Source: Triops longicaudatus
Lineage: Eukaryota > Arthropoda > Branchiopoda > Notostraca > Triopsidae
Direction: 5' to 3'
DNA length: 64,000 bases
Assembly: GCA_022885665.1 (NCBI GenBank)
Contig: JAGQDJ010000164.1
Span: forward strand, 98,093 to 162,092
Shown here: positions 1 to 13,000 of the stretch, in pieces
How positions within the stretch are numbered: the first letter of the stretch is position 1
Layout: each line of letters opens with the position of its first letter
Program-made: the position numbers and the translations under genes
Notes under the pieces: generated by a model
Seen by the model: the letters and a program-made list of their open reading frames with translations, nothing else
Database searches by the model: none
What the model was told of the DNA's origin: nothing

Positions 1-1663
1 ATCTTCTTCTTATTATTATTTTTTTATTTTGCCAAATGTTGGTTATTTTATAATCAGTAAATGTTCCTTTTATTCATTTCCCTCTTTTTTGTTTAAGAGT
101 GGGGCAGCGGAATTAATTTTTAGATCTTCAGGGGGGAATTATAGCAATACGATTGTCGCCAGCGTTTCTCTTCGTCCTCTAATTCTTCGGGGGAATTTCT
201 TGCTAAAGGTTTTGATTATAAAAAAGATTACGAATTGCTAGTCGGATGCCAAGATCTTTCATGGGTTTCTTCTCCTTTTTTGTGCCCTATTTTGCCCCTT
301 TGAAAGTTAATCCACTCGGACAAAAGATAATTAGCTAATATTTGTGGGATGAATTAGCCGATTTCTTTGTCAAAATGGATGGAAAGAATATAATTAGCAG
401 TGCAGGTGCATGCCATGACCACCGTGTGTCGGACGATTTCACTCCATTTGTTGCAGTTAATATGTAAAAAATGAAAAACATCTTTCATAATAAAAATTTG
501 CGTTGGTCTTTGCACAAACTTTTCTGATTTTTACCGTTGTTGTATGTTGTAATCATTGTTGACTCCGTGGCAAGAAAACTGGGTCGTTTGCATTTTCACG
601 GATTGAAAGTATCCAAATTAACAGGCGATGAAAACGGCAAGGAAGTCCTAAACTTTTAATACTGTAGGCAAGCATTCATTCCAGAAAATAGTTCTGGGGT
701 TAATGGTGTGCCTCATTTAAATTGGAATTGGAAAATAGAGCTGGAACGGTATCTATCGGAAACGTAAAGCTAGAAAATAGGGACCTCTCTATTTCGCGCT
801 AAGTTATTGTTCATATTTTTAATTCCAGCTAGCACGAGTTTTACTTCGAAACGGCTAGCGTCAATTTTTGCAACTTCACTGGTAAGAATCACGAAGCTCG
901 AGCACCGCGTATCAGCTTGTCTTGCATCTCCACGTAACAAACATTACGATAGAGCGTCTATTAGCCCGTTTCCTCTTAACAAAAATGTAATAATTCCTTC
1001 AGATTCTAACTGCAGAATTTTCTTGTTTTCCCGCGCCCCGTTTCACTTCTCCATTTTTCAGAAAAAGTATCGACTCAATACCCAAACAAATGTCTGAAGA
1101 ATGGAATAAATTATTCGGCGTTGCTTAAAAGTTAGTTTCGAACAAGCTTCTAGAAGAAATATAAGAAATTTCGAGCTTGTGCCTCAATTAATGGCTAATA
1201 TTTCCATCTGAATTAGAATATACAACATAACTTGCCTGCTTGTTTCCGATTGAATGGCCTGTGGTTTATCCGAAAAAATCAGAACGAAAACTGAGCAGAC
1301 TAGTATTATGTAAATATATCCAACATTATTTTTTCAGTTAAATTATCCGTGAAAGTTTCCTTTCGTTTTCGAGATTTTTACTTTATCTGTAAATGTTGCA
1401 GTTGCACCCTTTACTTACCTTAGAATGGAACAATAGAAAGCCGACTTACGAAAGCTTAAGCGAGATTTGGCTTGATGAGCTGGTACCTGCTGTATTATTG
1501 AAATTTCCCGCTTACCATATGACGTTGCAAAGTACTTACGTAAACTGTGAACCGGAATGATGACCGAGAATCGGGAGGTTAGCACACGGATTGCAGTATT
1601 CTTCGATCAGTGCCTTCACTTTAGCGGAACCCAACAGATCTGTTTGCACAATACGTTTACACA
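1..1663. other. Upstream intergenic stretch, no gene seen
   Basis: This AT-rich stretch precedes the AGPS start codon. The open frames here are short and have no recognisable motif or coding-like splice structure. It presumably contains the AGPS promoter and 5' untranslated region in its last few hundred bases, but I see no clear TATA box or initiator. Confidence 0.5.
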
Positions 1664-4600
1664 ATGAGTTGTGAAAATATTATTCAAAATCCTGTCGAGC
1701 AAGTGTGTTCTTCTGTACCAAAACACAGGTGGGTCGTACTAATTTAATAAAAAATTGTGATCGATCCATTCTTCACCGAACTTAGTGCAGCAAACAATAT
1801 TTTACGGTAGAAATTAGAGTATCCATGAATTGAAGCAATAAAATACCTAGTCCTAAAAACTAAGTTAAATTTTATTCCTGACAGATATTTAAGAATACTA
1901 AGTCACAGTTCTGCTACTAACGTAATAGAACAGCATTGGATCGAACGTCCAAGATTCATCGTGACGTCGTACAGAAATATCCGTTTTCTATTGCAGTAGT
2001 TTGAACGAGTAGGCCTAGTCGCTGGTGTAGTTGGATATTAGCACTAAAAACACTGTTAAGTATTCCGAGTATAAGCTATGCGTACGCACAAATTATGCTT
2101 AAAATCTCACACTTAGTGCGACTGAAAAAGTATGCAAAACGAAAAATGGACGAATTAAACAATACAATGCACAATTTTCTCGGCTCATGTGTAACGTCTG
2201 ACGAATAAAAGAGTGAAGGGAGTCTCTTTCCCTGTTAGCTGTAAACTGTAGTTTTACAGGTTTTGTCATTTAGTGCGTCATCGCAGTTGGTTCCAGACAA
2301 TATTCCTTCGTCACTTAATTTCTATCCCGAATTTTTAACCAAGACTGAAAAGACTTAGACGCGTTATTTCAGACTGCGTTTGTTTGCGCTTCATGGTTGC
2401 GTTATACCTTATTTACTTTTCTTTTTTAACACAGACAAAATGAACTCAAATGGTACGGTTGGGGATATAAGGACTCTCTATTTAAAGTAGTTAACACGAG
2501 GAACGAAAAACTGGCGGTTCAACTTCAAGGATCCCGTTACCCCACCGTCAGTGGCCTTGAGTTAACGGCAATCATTGATTTTTTGCGGACTGTACTAGCA
2601 ATGGATTTCTCCATCAAGCCCCGCCCGTTACCTGATATTCCGTTTCATTCACTTCCTCCACCAATTTTAAACGAAGAATTTATGCAATACTTGTCCATGT
2701 CTAAATTGGATTACTCCATAGAAACCCAAGATCGTTTGTTCCGAGCTCACGGACAAACTTTACACGACATGGTCATTTTACGCCATTCTACATTCTCTCG
2801 CGTTCCAGATTGCGTAGTCTGGCCCGTTGATCATAAAGATGTTGAAGAATTGGTTCAGTTAGCAACATCTTGCAATGTAGTTATTATTCCCTACGGTGGC
2901 GGAACAGGTGTATCAGGGGCTTTAGAATGTCCGGAAATGGAGCAAAGAATGATTATATCTTTGGATACCTCTCAAATGGTAATAAGATGCAAGCCATTAA
3001 CCGATTTCACGTACAAAATGCATATCACGTCACTACTATAAACTTGTATAATCTCGTAGAATAAATTAATCTACGTGGATGAAGCAAATTTAATAGCCTG
3101 CTTCCAAGCTGGTATCATTGGACAAGATTTAGAGCGAATTCTACAAGCTAAGGGCTACACTACTGGACACGAACCTGATTCATATGAATTTTCTAGGTAT
3201 TTATTATTTACGATACACGGTTTATTCACTTGCTCTTATTTTGACTAAAAACACATGTTAAAACCTTAGTTTGGGCGGATGGGTGGCCACGAGAGCTTCG
3301 GGCATGAAGAAGAACTCGTACGGCAACATCGAAGATTTGCTGGTGGACGCGAAAATGATAACACCCACTGGAACTTTGCAAAGAATATCGCACCAACCGC
3401 GCGTTTCTGTTGGGCCTGATTTGCGTCACGTGATGTTAGGATCCGAAGGTAATTCTTCTCGAGGAGGTTCACAGTTGATACAAGTTTCTAATGTTCAAAT
3501 TAGGATCGTTTGGTGTTATTACGGAAGTTACGTTGAAAATCCGTCCACTGCCAGCCGTAAGAAGATACGGTTGTCTAGTTTTCAAAAATTTCGCCACTGG
3601 AGTTGCCTTTATGCGAGAAGTTGCAAGACAAAGGTGTCAACCAGCTTCTGTGCGGCTCATGGATAATTTGCAGTACAAATCGGGCGACATGTTACGCCCA
3701 AGTCCGGGCTTTCCCAAGAGCTTTACGGATTACTTAAAAAAAGCGTATCTAACGAAAATTCGAGGATTCGATTTAGACGAAATGTGCGTAGTCACGCTTC
3801 TTTTTGAGGGTAAAATTTTTCCCTATAATATTTAGTTTTCAAAAGGATAAAATTACAACAGCTAGAGGTAGAATATCAAGAAATAGAAGTGATAGGAAAT
3901 AACTATCTTTCTTCATTTAAATTTTGTGTCGATTTTTAGCAAGTTTTCTTTAAGTCATCTTTAACGGTTGCTGTATTTCCAGGTAATGAAGAAGACGTGA
4001 AAAGACAAGAAGAAAAAATAAATAAAATAGGCCTAAGCTTTGATGGGATTCAGGCTGGCGAGACTAATGGCAAACAAGGATACTTATTGACTTTCGTCAT
4101 CGCCTATATTCGGGTAACTAATAATTTTCATATATCTTCCCCGTACGGTGAAAAATCAAACACGAACGCATGGAATCTATTGGTCACAAACTTTTCATGA
4201 CCTGCGTTCGCGTTCATTAGAGAAGACTCGGGTAAAAAGTAAAGTGACGCGAAAGTAACAAAAATCACAACTTTTTAACAAAAGGTTTATCGTGGCTATA
4301 AATATGCCTAGTAATGTCCTATACCACTGAGCTAGTAACAAACGAGGTCTTCCTAGTTTTGAAGGCTATTTTGACCTTATTTTAAGATTTTAAGATGCAT
4401 ACAATGGTTTAACAGAGAGTAGAGATACACCTACTAACCTAGTGGTTATACATTCAGGTGCTAGTTAAGTTCGTGACACGAGTAAAAACTGACAAAGCGC
4501 GAAACGTTACTACTGTCCCGCGTCTCCTCTGTGTAGTCCTCAGTTTAAATATTGTTCAAGATCATTAATTTTACGTTGCAATGTTCTATTCCTATGTCAA

Positions 4601-5216
4601 GTAGAAATACACGAAATGTTTTCACGACATTGAAAGTTTGCCGTTGTTTAGGATTTCGCGCTAGATTACGGAGTTCTTGGCGAATCATTTGAGACATCGG
4701 TTCCTTGGGATAGAACATTCGAAATGTGCGAAAACGTCAAGAAAGCTATCCACGAGGGTTGCAGAGGTAAATTAGAGCTGCTGGAACTTTTTTAAAAACT
4801 TTTTTTTTCGCAATGTGTAAAACTTTTTCTCTTTTTTTGGTTTATTCACCAATGTCACAGAAAACGGAGTAACACATTATCTCATGTCTTGTCGGGTGAC
4901 TCAAACGTACGACAGCGGGGCATGCGTTTATTTCTACTTCGCTTTCAACTCCAAATGCATCACTCCAACTGGCGGTTCTAATCGAATGACCCAGGCTATG
5001 AACCTTTATGAGGAACTCGAAGGTTTAGCTCGGGACGTAATTCTGGCCCATGGTGGTTCTTTGTCTCACCACCACGGAGTGGGTAAAATCCGACAAAAGT
5101 GGCTTTCCCAAGTACTCAATCCGGTCGAATGGAAAGTGCTCAGAGGAATCAAACAAGCTATTGATCCCGACAATATTTTCGGCAACCGAAACCTTGTTTT
5201 TAATTCCCATTTATAA
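1664..5216 (+). CDS. AGPS: Alkyldihydroxyacetonephosphate synthase (peroxisomal ether-lipid synthesis)
   Basis: AGPS is a FAD enzyme that swaps the acyl chain of acyl-DHAP for a fatty alcohol, giving alkyl-DHAP, the ether-bond step of plasmalogen synthesis in peroxisomes. Exons: 1664-1728, 2435-2978, 3060-3196, 3270-3448, 3504-3809, 3983-4113, 4652-4766, 4861-5216. All introns are GT-AG and the total is 1833 nt, or 610 aa, close to the mature mammalian enzyme. Visible family blocks are KWYGWGYKDS (27-36), the FAD-binding loop PYGGGTGVSG (174-183), GGWVATRASGMKKNSYGNIE, the catalytic-region CVYFYFAF (about 514-521, with conserved Tyr) and SHHHGVGK (561-568). The start is the ATG of a short exon that joins in frame to the conserved core. 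The N-terminus is short and polar and lacks the PTS2 presequence of vertebrate AGPS. The protein ends -Ser-His-Leu, a PTS1-type signal. It converges on the SLC38A10-like gene. Confidence 0.96.
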
Positions 5217-5226
5217 ATGTATCTTT

Positions 5227-5232
5227 TTTATT
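5227..5232 (-). terminator. Candidate polyadenylation signal for the SLC38A10-like gene
   Basis: TTTATT on the + strand reads AATAAA on the - strand, about 290 bp beyond the transporter stop codon and just past the AGPS stop. A second copy lies about 14 bp away. It is inferred from the motif only. Confidence 0.35.
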
Positions 5233-5361
5233 CTTTACCTTTATTTTTCGAATCCAGTTTTGATTTAATTTACAATAACAAAGATAATTTATACTCCCAC
5301 AAAATAGGTAAAATATCATTAAACGGCTCTGGACTTCACCGTAAATCATTTTGCATTACAA

Positions 5362-5367
5362 AATAAA
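5362..5367 (+). terminator. Candidate AGPS polyadenylation signal AATAAA
   Basis: A canonical AATAAA lies about 145 bp after the AGPS stop codon on the same strand. If it is used, the AGPS 3' untranslated region overlaps that of the convergent SLC38A10-like gene. Placement is by motif only. Confidence 0.4.
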
Positions 5368-5517
5368 TTTTCCGTAATTGAGTGATGCTCAAACTTGAGT
5401 TAACGGAGTTTGGTTGCTATATATTCCAATGGAGCTCGTTTGATCTAATTCATGTTAATTGTTAATTACCATGCTGGGATTTTAGGCACAAAAATTAAAA
5501 AGTACAAAAGGTTGGAA

Positions 5518-8500
5518 TTAACTCTTACTTAAGGTTACTTCCGCCAATTTCCGGTCGAAGGTTAATTTTCCTTGTACAAAGCCGTCTTTTAGGACTTCCG
5601 CACGAATAGTTAAGGGCGGCGTACTGTGTGACGAGGAATACTCTTCCTCAGCGAAAATGGTGGCTACAGTCCCTGATATAAGAATCATCACGCCAATAAA
5701 CAACATAACCTAAGGAAAGCAGAAGAAAAAGTCGACTTAAAATGTACTCAAACATCAAACTTTCTATTACGATTAAGGGATTCTCAAAGTGCAATTCAGG
5801 AATCACTAAATATCTTGACTTCGCTCGAGCACGACTCGAATGAAATAATCCGAACTTGGAAATACTAATTCGCAGCCTTGCTATGACCATACTGTAACGC
5901 TTGTTAATTATCTGAACAAGTGATCCCGTGACTACACCAGTTTGAAAATCTCAACTTTATTTACTCACCCGAGAACTTAAATTATTGGTACTGGCAAGTT
6001 GGAAATGCAACAAAGCCGGAAATATAACGCAAATTAAGGTCCCAATAGTGGATCCCACCAATCCTAAGATAAATTCCACGTTGGGAATAAAAATGCCCAA
6101 GGCTAAGGTAAAAACGATGGTCCAGACAGTGATTTGGCGAAACTTGTCATCGGGTATGTAACCGACACTAAAACTGGTATTATCATTGGTCTGAAAGAAA
6201 GTAACGAAGTGTAAAACAAAAGATCATCGAAAAAAAAAAACAGTAGGTATCCTTGTAAGTTCGTGTACATGTCTATCCACAACAACTATTTCTACTTCTC
6301 AGCTCCGTGTAGAAGTAGTTCTACTGCGAGCTTTGCAGACAAATTAATTAAATATGAACAAATAATGTAAGTGGCTAAGCTAAAATTCTCTAACCAAAAG
6401 TTTTGTGCACGAACTTAATAGGAATACCTCAAACAAAATTACCTTCTTGTGTAACATAGAATACAAACTGCTCCTGCATGGCAGAACGACGATAGGAAAA
6501 CTAAGGACAACCGAAAGCAAAAAGCCCAGCTTTGTGAGACCCGTAAGAATAGACGAAGAGAGGCTGACCAAAACATTCCCTGTGACAATAAAACCGACAT
6601 GAAAGCTAAAATTTTAAACTTACAAATGTCAAGTACCTGAAATCGCGTGATGATGAAAGGCTAAATATCCAAACGCACCAACAGCTAAGTAGATGCAAGT
6701 GCAAAGGTTTACGGCACGATAAACTACGGAGTCCATTCGTTTTAAAGAAGGTTCCGGCAACGACTGATATACTTCGAAAACTTGCCTTTTGAATGCACAC
6801 ACACACACAAAAAAAAAATAAAAAAAAAAAAAATAAAAAAAAAAGAAATAGAAAGAGACTAAAGCGGGAATAGCTCTCGCCCTGTTTATAGTGACGCTGC
6901 TTAGATTTTAAAAATAACATAAAATCGTAAGCTACATTTGCTTTCAAGTGTAGCCTAGTTGCTGCACACAAAAAAGCTCGAAACTATTTTTGCACATTGG
7001 TTCACTTAATGAGAAGAGGACGAACGAAAGATGCGAAAGAAGCCTTTCACATGGCTTTTTTAACAAACGAAAAATTAAAGCGAGCAAATCTTTGATTTAT
7101 TCTCTTTACTAGAATTTAAAATAAAAATAGCAAATTACGTTAAACAGAAAAAATGTAACGTCAAGTTATTTTTTCTTTATTTTTTAATCTATCCCGCGTT
7201 TTTAGTTACTATTTCCTCGCCCCTGGTTGTCTTACGTTTGGCAGGATAAAGCCATTGAGAATATAGGAATGCATTGAAAAACTCCGGACGGCTTCCATAA
7301 CGCGACTTCTTTCCAAGCTTTAAGATCAACGAACGGATTAGCCTCAGAATACACCTACAACAGGCCAAAATTAGTAAGTTCGAACATAGCATACATTCTG
7401 AGTAACATTTTTATCATTTGTCTTTACTTATTTGGTTGAAAAAATAGACCCTTACTTTTAGCACCAAAATTCCATAAAAGCCCATTGATATCATACATAT
7501 GACATTTAAACTGTCCACGTTCTTAAGAAGGCACAGCGGCAGGATTATCAAAAACGCGGTTCCTATGGTGAAACAAAGGAAAAATTATAATATAAAACTA
7601 TAGGAACTATAAAACAATCCTTCCTCGACATATTAGGCTGAGTTGCGTTACCTAGTAAGACACTGATTCGGACCCAGTACAAATCGTAGGACACATTCCA
7701 CATTTGGATGAACATTTCCGGCCCCAAATCTCCAATAACAACAAAAAACGCTACACAGCATCCCATAAGGTACCCAATAATGCAAAATTCGACCGCCAAT
7801 TTCCCATAAGCTCCATATACATGGAAAGCTAAAGAGAGATGAAAACATACATTAAATCGCTACGACTTAAATTTTAAATCACACTCTAAAGGCGAAAACC
7901 GAAGTCACAATTACGGGGAAAAATAAAATGAAAAACAATAAAATAATACAAAAATAATAACACATAAAAAATATATTTTTAAATCGTTACTACTCAGTGA
8001 TGAAACATATGATTTACAGTTAAAGACAACATAGATAAAAAATATACAGAACACACCGTGGAACTTTACTATTTGTTCTAAAAAAATCAATTTTTTCAAA
8101 GTTTTATTTCTTACCAAGAGTTTCATAGCTTCTTTTCCTGACCAAAAGCGAAGCCTGAATAAGATGATGACAGCAAATTTGCGTCATCACATTGTTTAAA
8201 CATAAAACGAGACAACCAAGGACTAGACCGCACTGTAGAGAAAAAATATTAGTGCAAAATCCTTAATACAATATCGGTGAACTATCGTAAATTGCGTCCA
8301 GTACAGCGCACAAAATCCGGATCATGTCCATAGAACTGGTATACGCTGCAGCTTATCAGGGTACTTTTTCTTTTATTCACTCTCCCTTTGATTTGCTTAT
8401 TTTAGACGCGCTTTCAATGAGTAAAATTTGTGCTAAACTTACAAGAAACGTTTCTGAAGTTTATCTGGACAAAACCTTACCTAATTGAACCTAACATAAC

Positions 8501-9323
8501 TGACCCTTCTTCTCCATGAGCTTTTCTATGGTTTTCACAGGCCCTGAGATTTTTTAAGGACTTTCGGCGTAGGCTACATTTATTGCTCTACACGTATTGA
8601 AGTTTGACGCTGTGCAAGGTTGAGTTTAACCAACTCATATTTAGCCTTCAAGGGCCGTTACAGGATGTAAATTATATATGGTACGGTTTTTCGGGGACAA
8701 TAGTTGATGGTAATTTTTCAAGTTAAGATGACATTTAATTTTAGCCTTTGTTTTGCTTTAGAAGCGAATTCACTGACTGCAGTAAAGGTTTTGGTATTTT
8801 TTAAAATCTATAACGTATTACAGTGCACTTTGTATATAGCTAGGCAGCTTCGTGACATAAATGTGATAAAATTTGTTTAATTGGATTAAACTAGATTACG
8901 TTTTCTCTATCATGTAAACATTATCTACTATTTTAACAATAAAATTAAGGTTTGGTAGGTTAGGTTAAGGTGGAAAAACTAGGAACTGAAGGGGGGGGGG
9001 GCAGAAGAATGGTACCTTATCATTTCCGGTTTCTGTATAACAAATTGTAATAAGGACTGCGGTAGTAAAAACTTATATACGTTGTCTGTTCTTGGAAGCA
9101 TTACTATGAGAATGCCTGTAGTTTGCGCACCGCGTTGTTAAGGAATTTGTTATATTTACTACAACGCGCTTGAGTTCGGATTTCGATAGACTGTACTGAA
9201 GCACTTGACGCACGTATTATTAGAAATTACTTTTTGAAAACAATAAGGCATTGATAGTACGCTCACTCCAATTATGCTATTCGCTAGCATTAAAACGGGC
9301 CTTAACTCCATTCTTAAACGCAT
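5518..9323 (-). CDS. SLC38A10: SLC38A10-like sodium-coupled neutral amino acid transporter, short form
   Basis: This is a multi-pass amino acid transporter of the AAAP/SLC38 family. Exons in transcription order: 9323-9231, 8232-8115, 7828-7652, 7562-7456, 7354-7236, 6785-6637, 6579-6443, 6190-5969, 5709-5518. Phases agree and the total is 1314 nt, or 437 aa. Diagnostic segments are the first-helix motif NSIIGVSVLSMPYCFQKCG, the FFVVIGDLGPEMF segment, the FPIVVLPCRSSLYSML segment and IPNVEFILGLVGSTIGTLIC, each matching SLC38A10 in order. About 11 membrane helices are expected. Start: ATG at 9321-9323; Met5 (9309-9311) is an alternative. Human SLC38A10 has a very long cytosolic tail after the last helix; here only about 45 residues follow. 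A consensus splice donor (A|GTAAGAG) sits just before the stop, so a longer isoform cannot be excluded. It is divergent from the RhoGAP gene. Confidence 0.9.
6803..6845. repeat. CA microsatellite followed by A-rich run, intronic
   Basis: A short (CA)n tract passes into an A-rich, T-interrupted run just upstream of the sixth coding exon of the SLC38A10-like gene. On the transcribed strand it is a T-rich tract, so it may double as an extended polypyrimidine tract before the acceptor. Confidence 0.7.
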
Positions 9324-10054
9324 ACTGGGGCTCACACCATCGCATGGTGCGGTTTTACTACCATGTATACTGTGCAAGTCTGTAATAATTATGTACTTCA
9401 CGCGGAATGCAATACTCGGAAATATAATATTTACAATTAGTGCGAACACGTGTCAGATTTCCGTGAAAAACAAAGAATGCTACATTGCCATATTGTTTTA
9501 GTATTTGTGACTTAGAAATATTTTAATATGGAACAATATTTTTAAGCAAAATAAGAGTTTAAAGCTTTTTATTATTCAAGCTTTACTTACATAATTGTTA
9601 GTAAGATTGATTTAATACATCTGGCGACGTCTAATGAGCAATGGTAGGGCTGGGGCCAAAGTGAACGATAGAAGTCGCCCGTTGAAGTGTACACATAAAT
9701 AAGCAAATAAATATTCGTGTGTTTCTGGTTTAGTAAGCCGATTGCTGCCCGTAGTAAGTATTTTAATATAAATCTCATGTACAATATTTTGAATATATTT
9801 TTTACTTTGTAGGTTAAACCATTTTAAAATATTATGAAGGATTCATAGCCGAGCGAAAATCTTAGCTGCCAACATCTGAAGAAAACTGGAATCTAGTGAA
9901 GTTTTTCATAGTGGAAGCTTAGTAAAAAACCCCCAAAAAACTGTGATGTTATCGGCCTGAGCCTAAGTTGCTATTTAAGGTCCAGAGCTTCTCATTCGTC
10001 GCGCAGCTTCAGCAGTGAGGTTTTAAGAAACGACGAACCGAAGAAGTCAACAAA
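9324..10054. promoter_or_regulatory. Divergent promoter region between the SLC38A10-like and RhoGAP genes
   Basis: These 731 bp separate two start codons facing away from each other, so both promoters should lie here, unless untranslated first exons move them. Near the RhoGAP side, CTATTTAAGG at 9971-9980 resembles a TATA box about 80 bp before that start codon. Nothing comparable is clear on the other side. An in-frame ATG at 9447-9449 could extend the transporter but gives a sequence unlike the family. Confidence 0.45.
9972..9979 (+). promoter_or_regulatory. Possible TATA box of the RhoGAP gene
   Basis: TATTTAAG is followed about 25-30 bp later by a GC-richer segment that could hold the start site. 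It is a motif match only; the sequence gives no independent evidence of a start site. Confidence 0.25.
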
Positions 10055-13000
10055 ATGAAGAAGCAATTTTTTCGTGTAATGCAATTGGCGGACCAGACCT
10101 TTGCCAGGTATAGTAATGATTTTATTTTCGTATGTCCAGAATTTTGAAAAATCCTCTTATGCCCTAAAAACAAAAACGATTGAAATGCTATGTACGCCCA
10201 GTTATTTGGTTTGAATTGCCAGTGTTACTGAATGTTCTGATAATTTATTTAACCGAAAGTTTCGCAATTCATTTTTCCGCTTTGAAGGGGTATCTTGAAA
10301 GAAGGGATAATTAGGAACGGTGTACTTCCGTTATTTCCGGTGTTCGTTAAATTGCAGTAGGAAAGCTGAGGGTGATTACTGTACACGGTTCGCGCACGGT
10401 TAATGCTTGTGCTCTAGGCCTGAGGAGCCCACGTAGAACTTAATTTTTCCAAATAACAAGTTCCGCAACGGCAATCGAATTGATTATCTTATTATTTTAC
10501 AAAAATCGGTAAATGTTCATGTAGATTTCTGTTGTAGGGAAAACGGTCAAGGTAATTTAATTTGTGTTGTTTCCAGTTTTATCCCTTATTTTTCGATACA
10601 TAAATCGTCAACTCCTATATTCTCCAGATGACTTTTCTTTACTGTGATCGCTCGTGATTCCTTTTTCCAGGGAGTATCGTTACAGTGCGGAATAACAGTT
10701 TTGTGCCTTTTGTCACTGGTTGTAAAATTGTTGGCAAGCCTCGTGACGGATACGGACGAATCGCTGTTCAGTGCTAGAGAAATAAAGCGAGGAATGATAG
10801 ACACTCGTTGCCGGGCTTTACGAGGCATAGATAAACGGCCCGACAGTTTTCAGGCAGATAAATTACGTTTTCTGATTTTTGGTTTGCGATGGAACTCGCA
10901 GTGTTCGAGATGTATAAATCGTGACTGCGTAGTAGACAGGATGTGGCTGCTTGGGTTAACCAAGAGCAGGAAGAGGTTTTTAGCCCAATGAAATAAGTCA
11001 ACATGAGAACGCTAAGGATGATCGTTGCTAAAAGAAAAGGTTGTGACACGTAATATATTTGAATACTCCTACTGGAATTTTTTCGAAGAATAGAATGTGT
11101 AAAATATAATTGTATAAATATGCTGCATTCACAAAAAAACGTGGTTCATCACTCGTTGGAACTCGGCGGACTTGCCGACGACTTCAACAAAAAGGTTAGA
11201 ATTGAGTGATACCTTAAAAGCATACGGCACTCGTAATTGCTTTTCGGTTTTATTTATGTACAGTCGAGGAAAGCAGTGCGGAAAGCCCTTCTGGACTTGA
11301 CTTGAGACTAATTTTAACATACATAGCCCCTAAACATACGAAAGTATAGTGTTTCCGGAAATGTTATTTTCCGAAAGGGAATGCACTGCAGAGTTATGCT
11401 GAGAATTTTGAACCTCAAGTCGCTGAAAAATTTTAGGAATTGTTACATAGTCGAACTTGAGTGTTAGGGTGGCCTGTTCACGACGGAAGTTACAGAATGC
11501 CTTTTTAGCCTATGTCGACTCCAGGAAATATGTAGAGCGAAATCTGAATTATGTCGTCCTTAGGTCTAAGGATAGAACATAAGTCGAGACGGTTAGAACC
11601 TTCGGTGTATCCGTGAATTTAGGAAACAAAGCGGAGTAGTCAAAACATTAGGGGAAAACGGACGCTACTGTTGGATGACGTAAGGGACATTTAACTATGA
11701 ATTGTGTTTATGGGATGGTAATGACCCGTCAGTCTCTACATATTCTTTGTAGAGATATTGGAACGAGTCCAGGATAATTGTCTTCATTTTTAAAGATTTG
11801 TATGATGTCACAATTTATCGTGAAATTGGTGAAGTGGTCATTGTAAGTCTTTTGAAAAGTGGTAAATTGAAATCAAAAGTTCTATGAATAGTTTTTTTTA
11901 TTAACTCGTAGACTCTAAAATAATCCTTTTGTTTAAACAGGGGTGAAAAGACAGAGTTGTTGACTGAAGATCTGCAGCAGGCTGAAAAACGTGTTGAAAA
12001 TATAAAAAATGCTTGTCGCAATACTGCCAAAACTCTAGGCGGGAGCCTGATTGGTCAAAATGTGGACCAAGCCAACCTTGACAAAAGAACAGTAAATAGT
12101 TATTTGTGTCTTCGCTCTTATGTGTTAATTTTGTTTTAATAGAAAAAGATGCCCGAGTATGTTTTGGGGCAATGCATGCTCGAAAGCAGCAGTTTGTTAG
12201 GAGAGTCGTCCATTTTAGGGTAAGTAAATGGGAAAAAAAATCAATGCCAACGTGTTTTTGGTGTAGTGTTCTTACCAGAATTCTACTCAGTATAATTTTA
12301 ATAAGTATAGAAGTAACCGAGTGGTAAATGGGTACAGTTTCTATGTGATTCGGTTTGGAAAACTATTGTAATGCCAAAACAGTAATTTTAAAAGTCTTGC
12401 GATATTTTTAAAAATCTGTTAGATATACAGTTTAGGCGTTTTTAAAGATTTTTTTTTTCATAGAGTGTTATTGGGGGAAGTGGGCAAGTTGGAGAGGACA
12501 CTAGGTGGAGATATGTTACAATGGGAACTGAGGATTGAACGAGATATTATCGCCCGATTACAGCAAGTAGAAGAAGATGTCGCAAACATTGTGAAAAGCC
12601 GGCAAAAACTGCGGAACTTGACACTAGATATGGATTCCGCCCGGGCGAGATACCAAGGTGCATTGCAGAAGCACGGATCTGTGGACAGTATTAAAGACGA
12701 GTTGGAAGATGCCATTTCGAAAGTGGAAATTTGCAGAGTAAGCATTACTTTGATATGTGAATTTCTTAATTTTTTTCCATAAAAAATCTAGGATACGTTA
12801 GCTACAGAAATTTTTTATTTACTGGCCAAAGAGCCCGACCTGGCTTCCCTAATCGTCCACCATGTTCGTATGAAACGGGATTACCATCAGCAGGAACTTG
12901 ATAAATTAAGTAGTCAACTTCCCATTTTGGAAAACATTATCAGTAAGTCGACGTTGTTTTGGTGTTCCATTTTTTTTATTGTCCACATACGGTTTTGTTA

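Noticed and set aside
9324..9449. N-terminal extension of the SLC38A10-like protein to the ATG at 9449
   Set aside because: The extra residues do not resemble the family, and the ATG at 9323 or 9311 gives the usual short N-terminus before the first helix.
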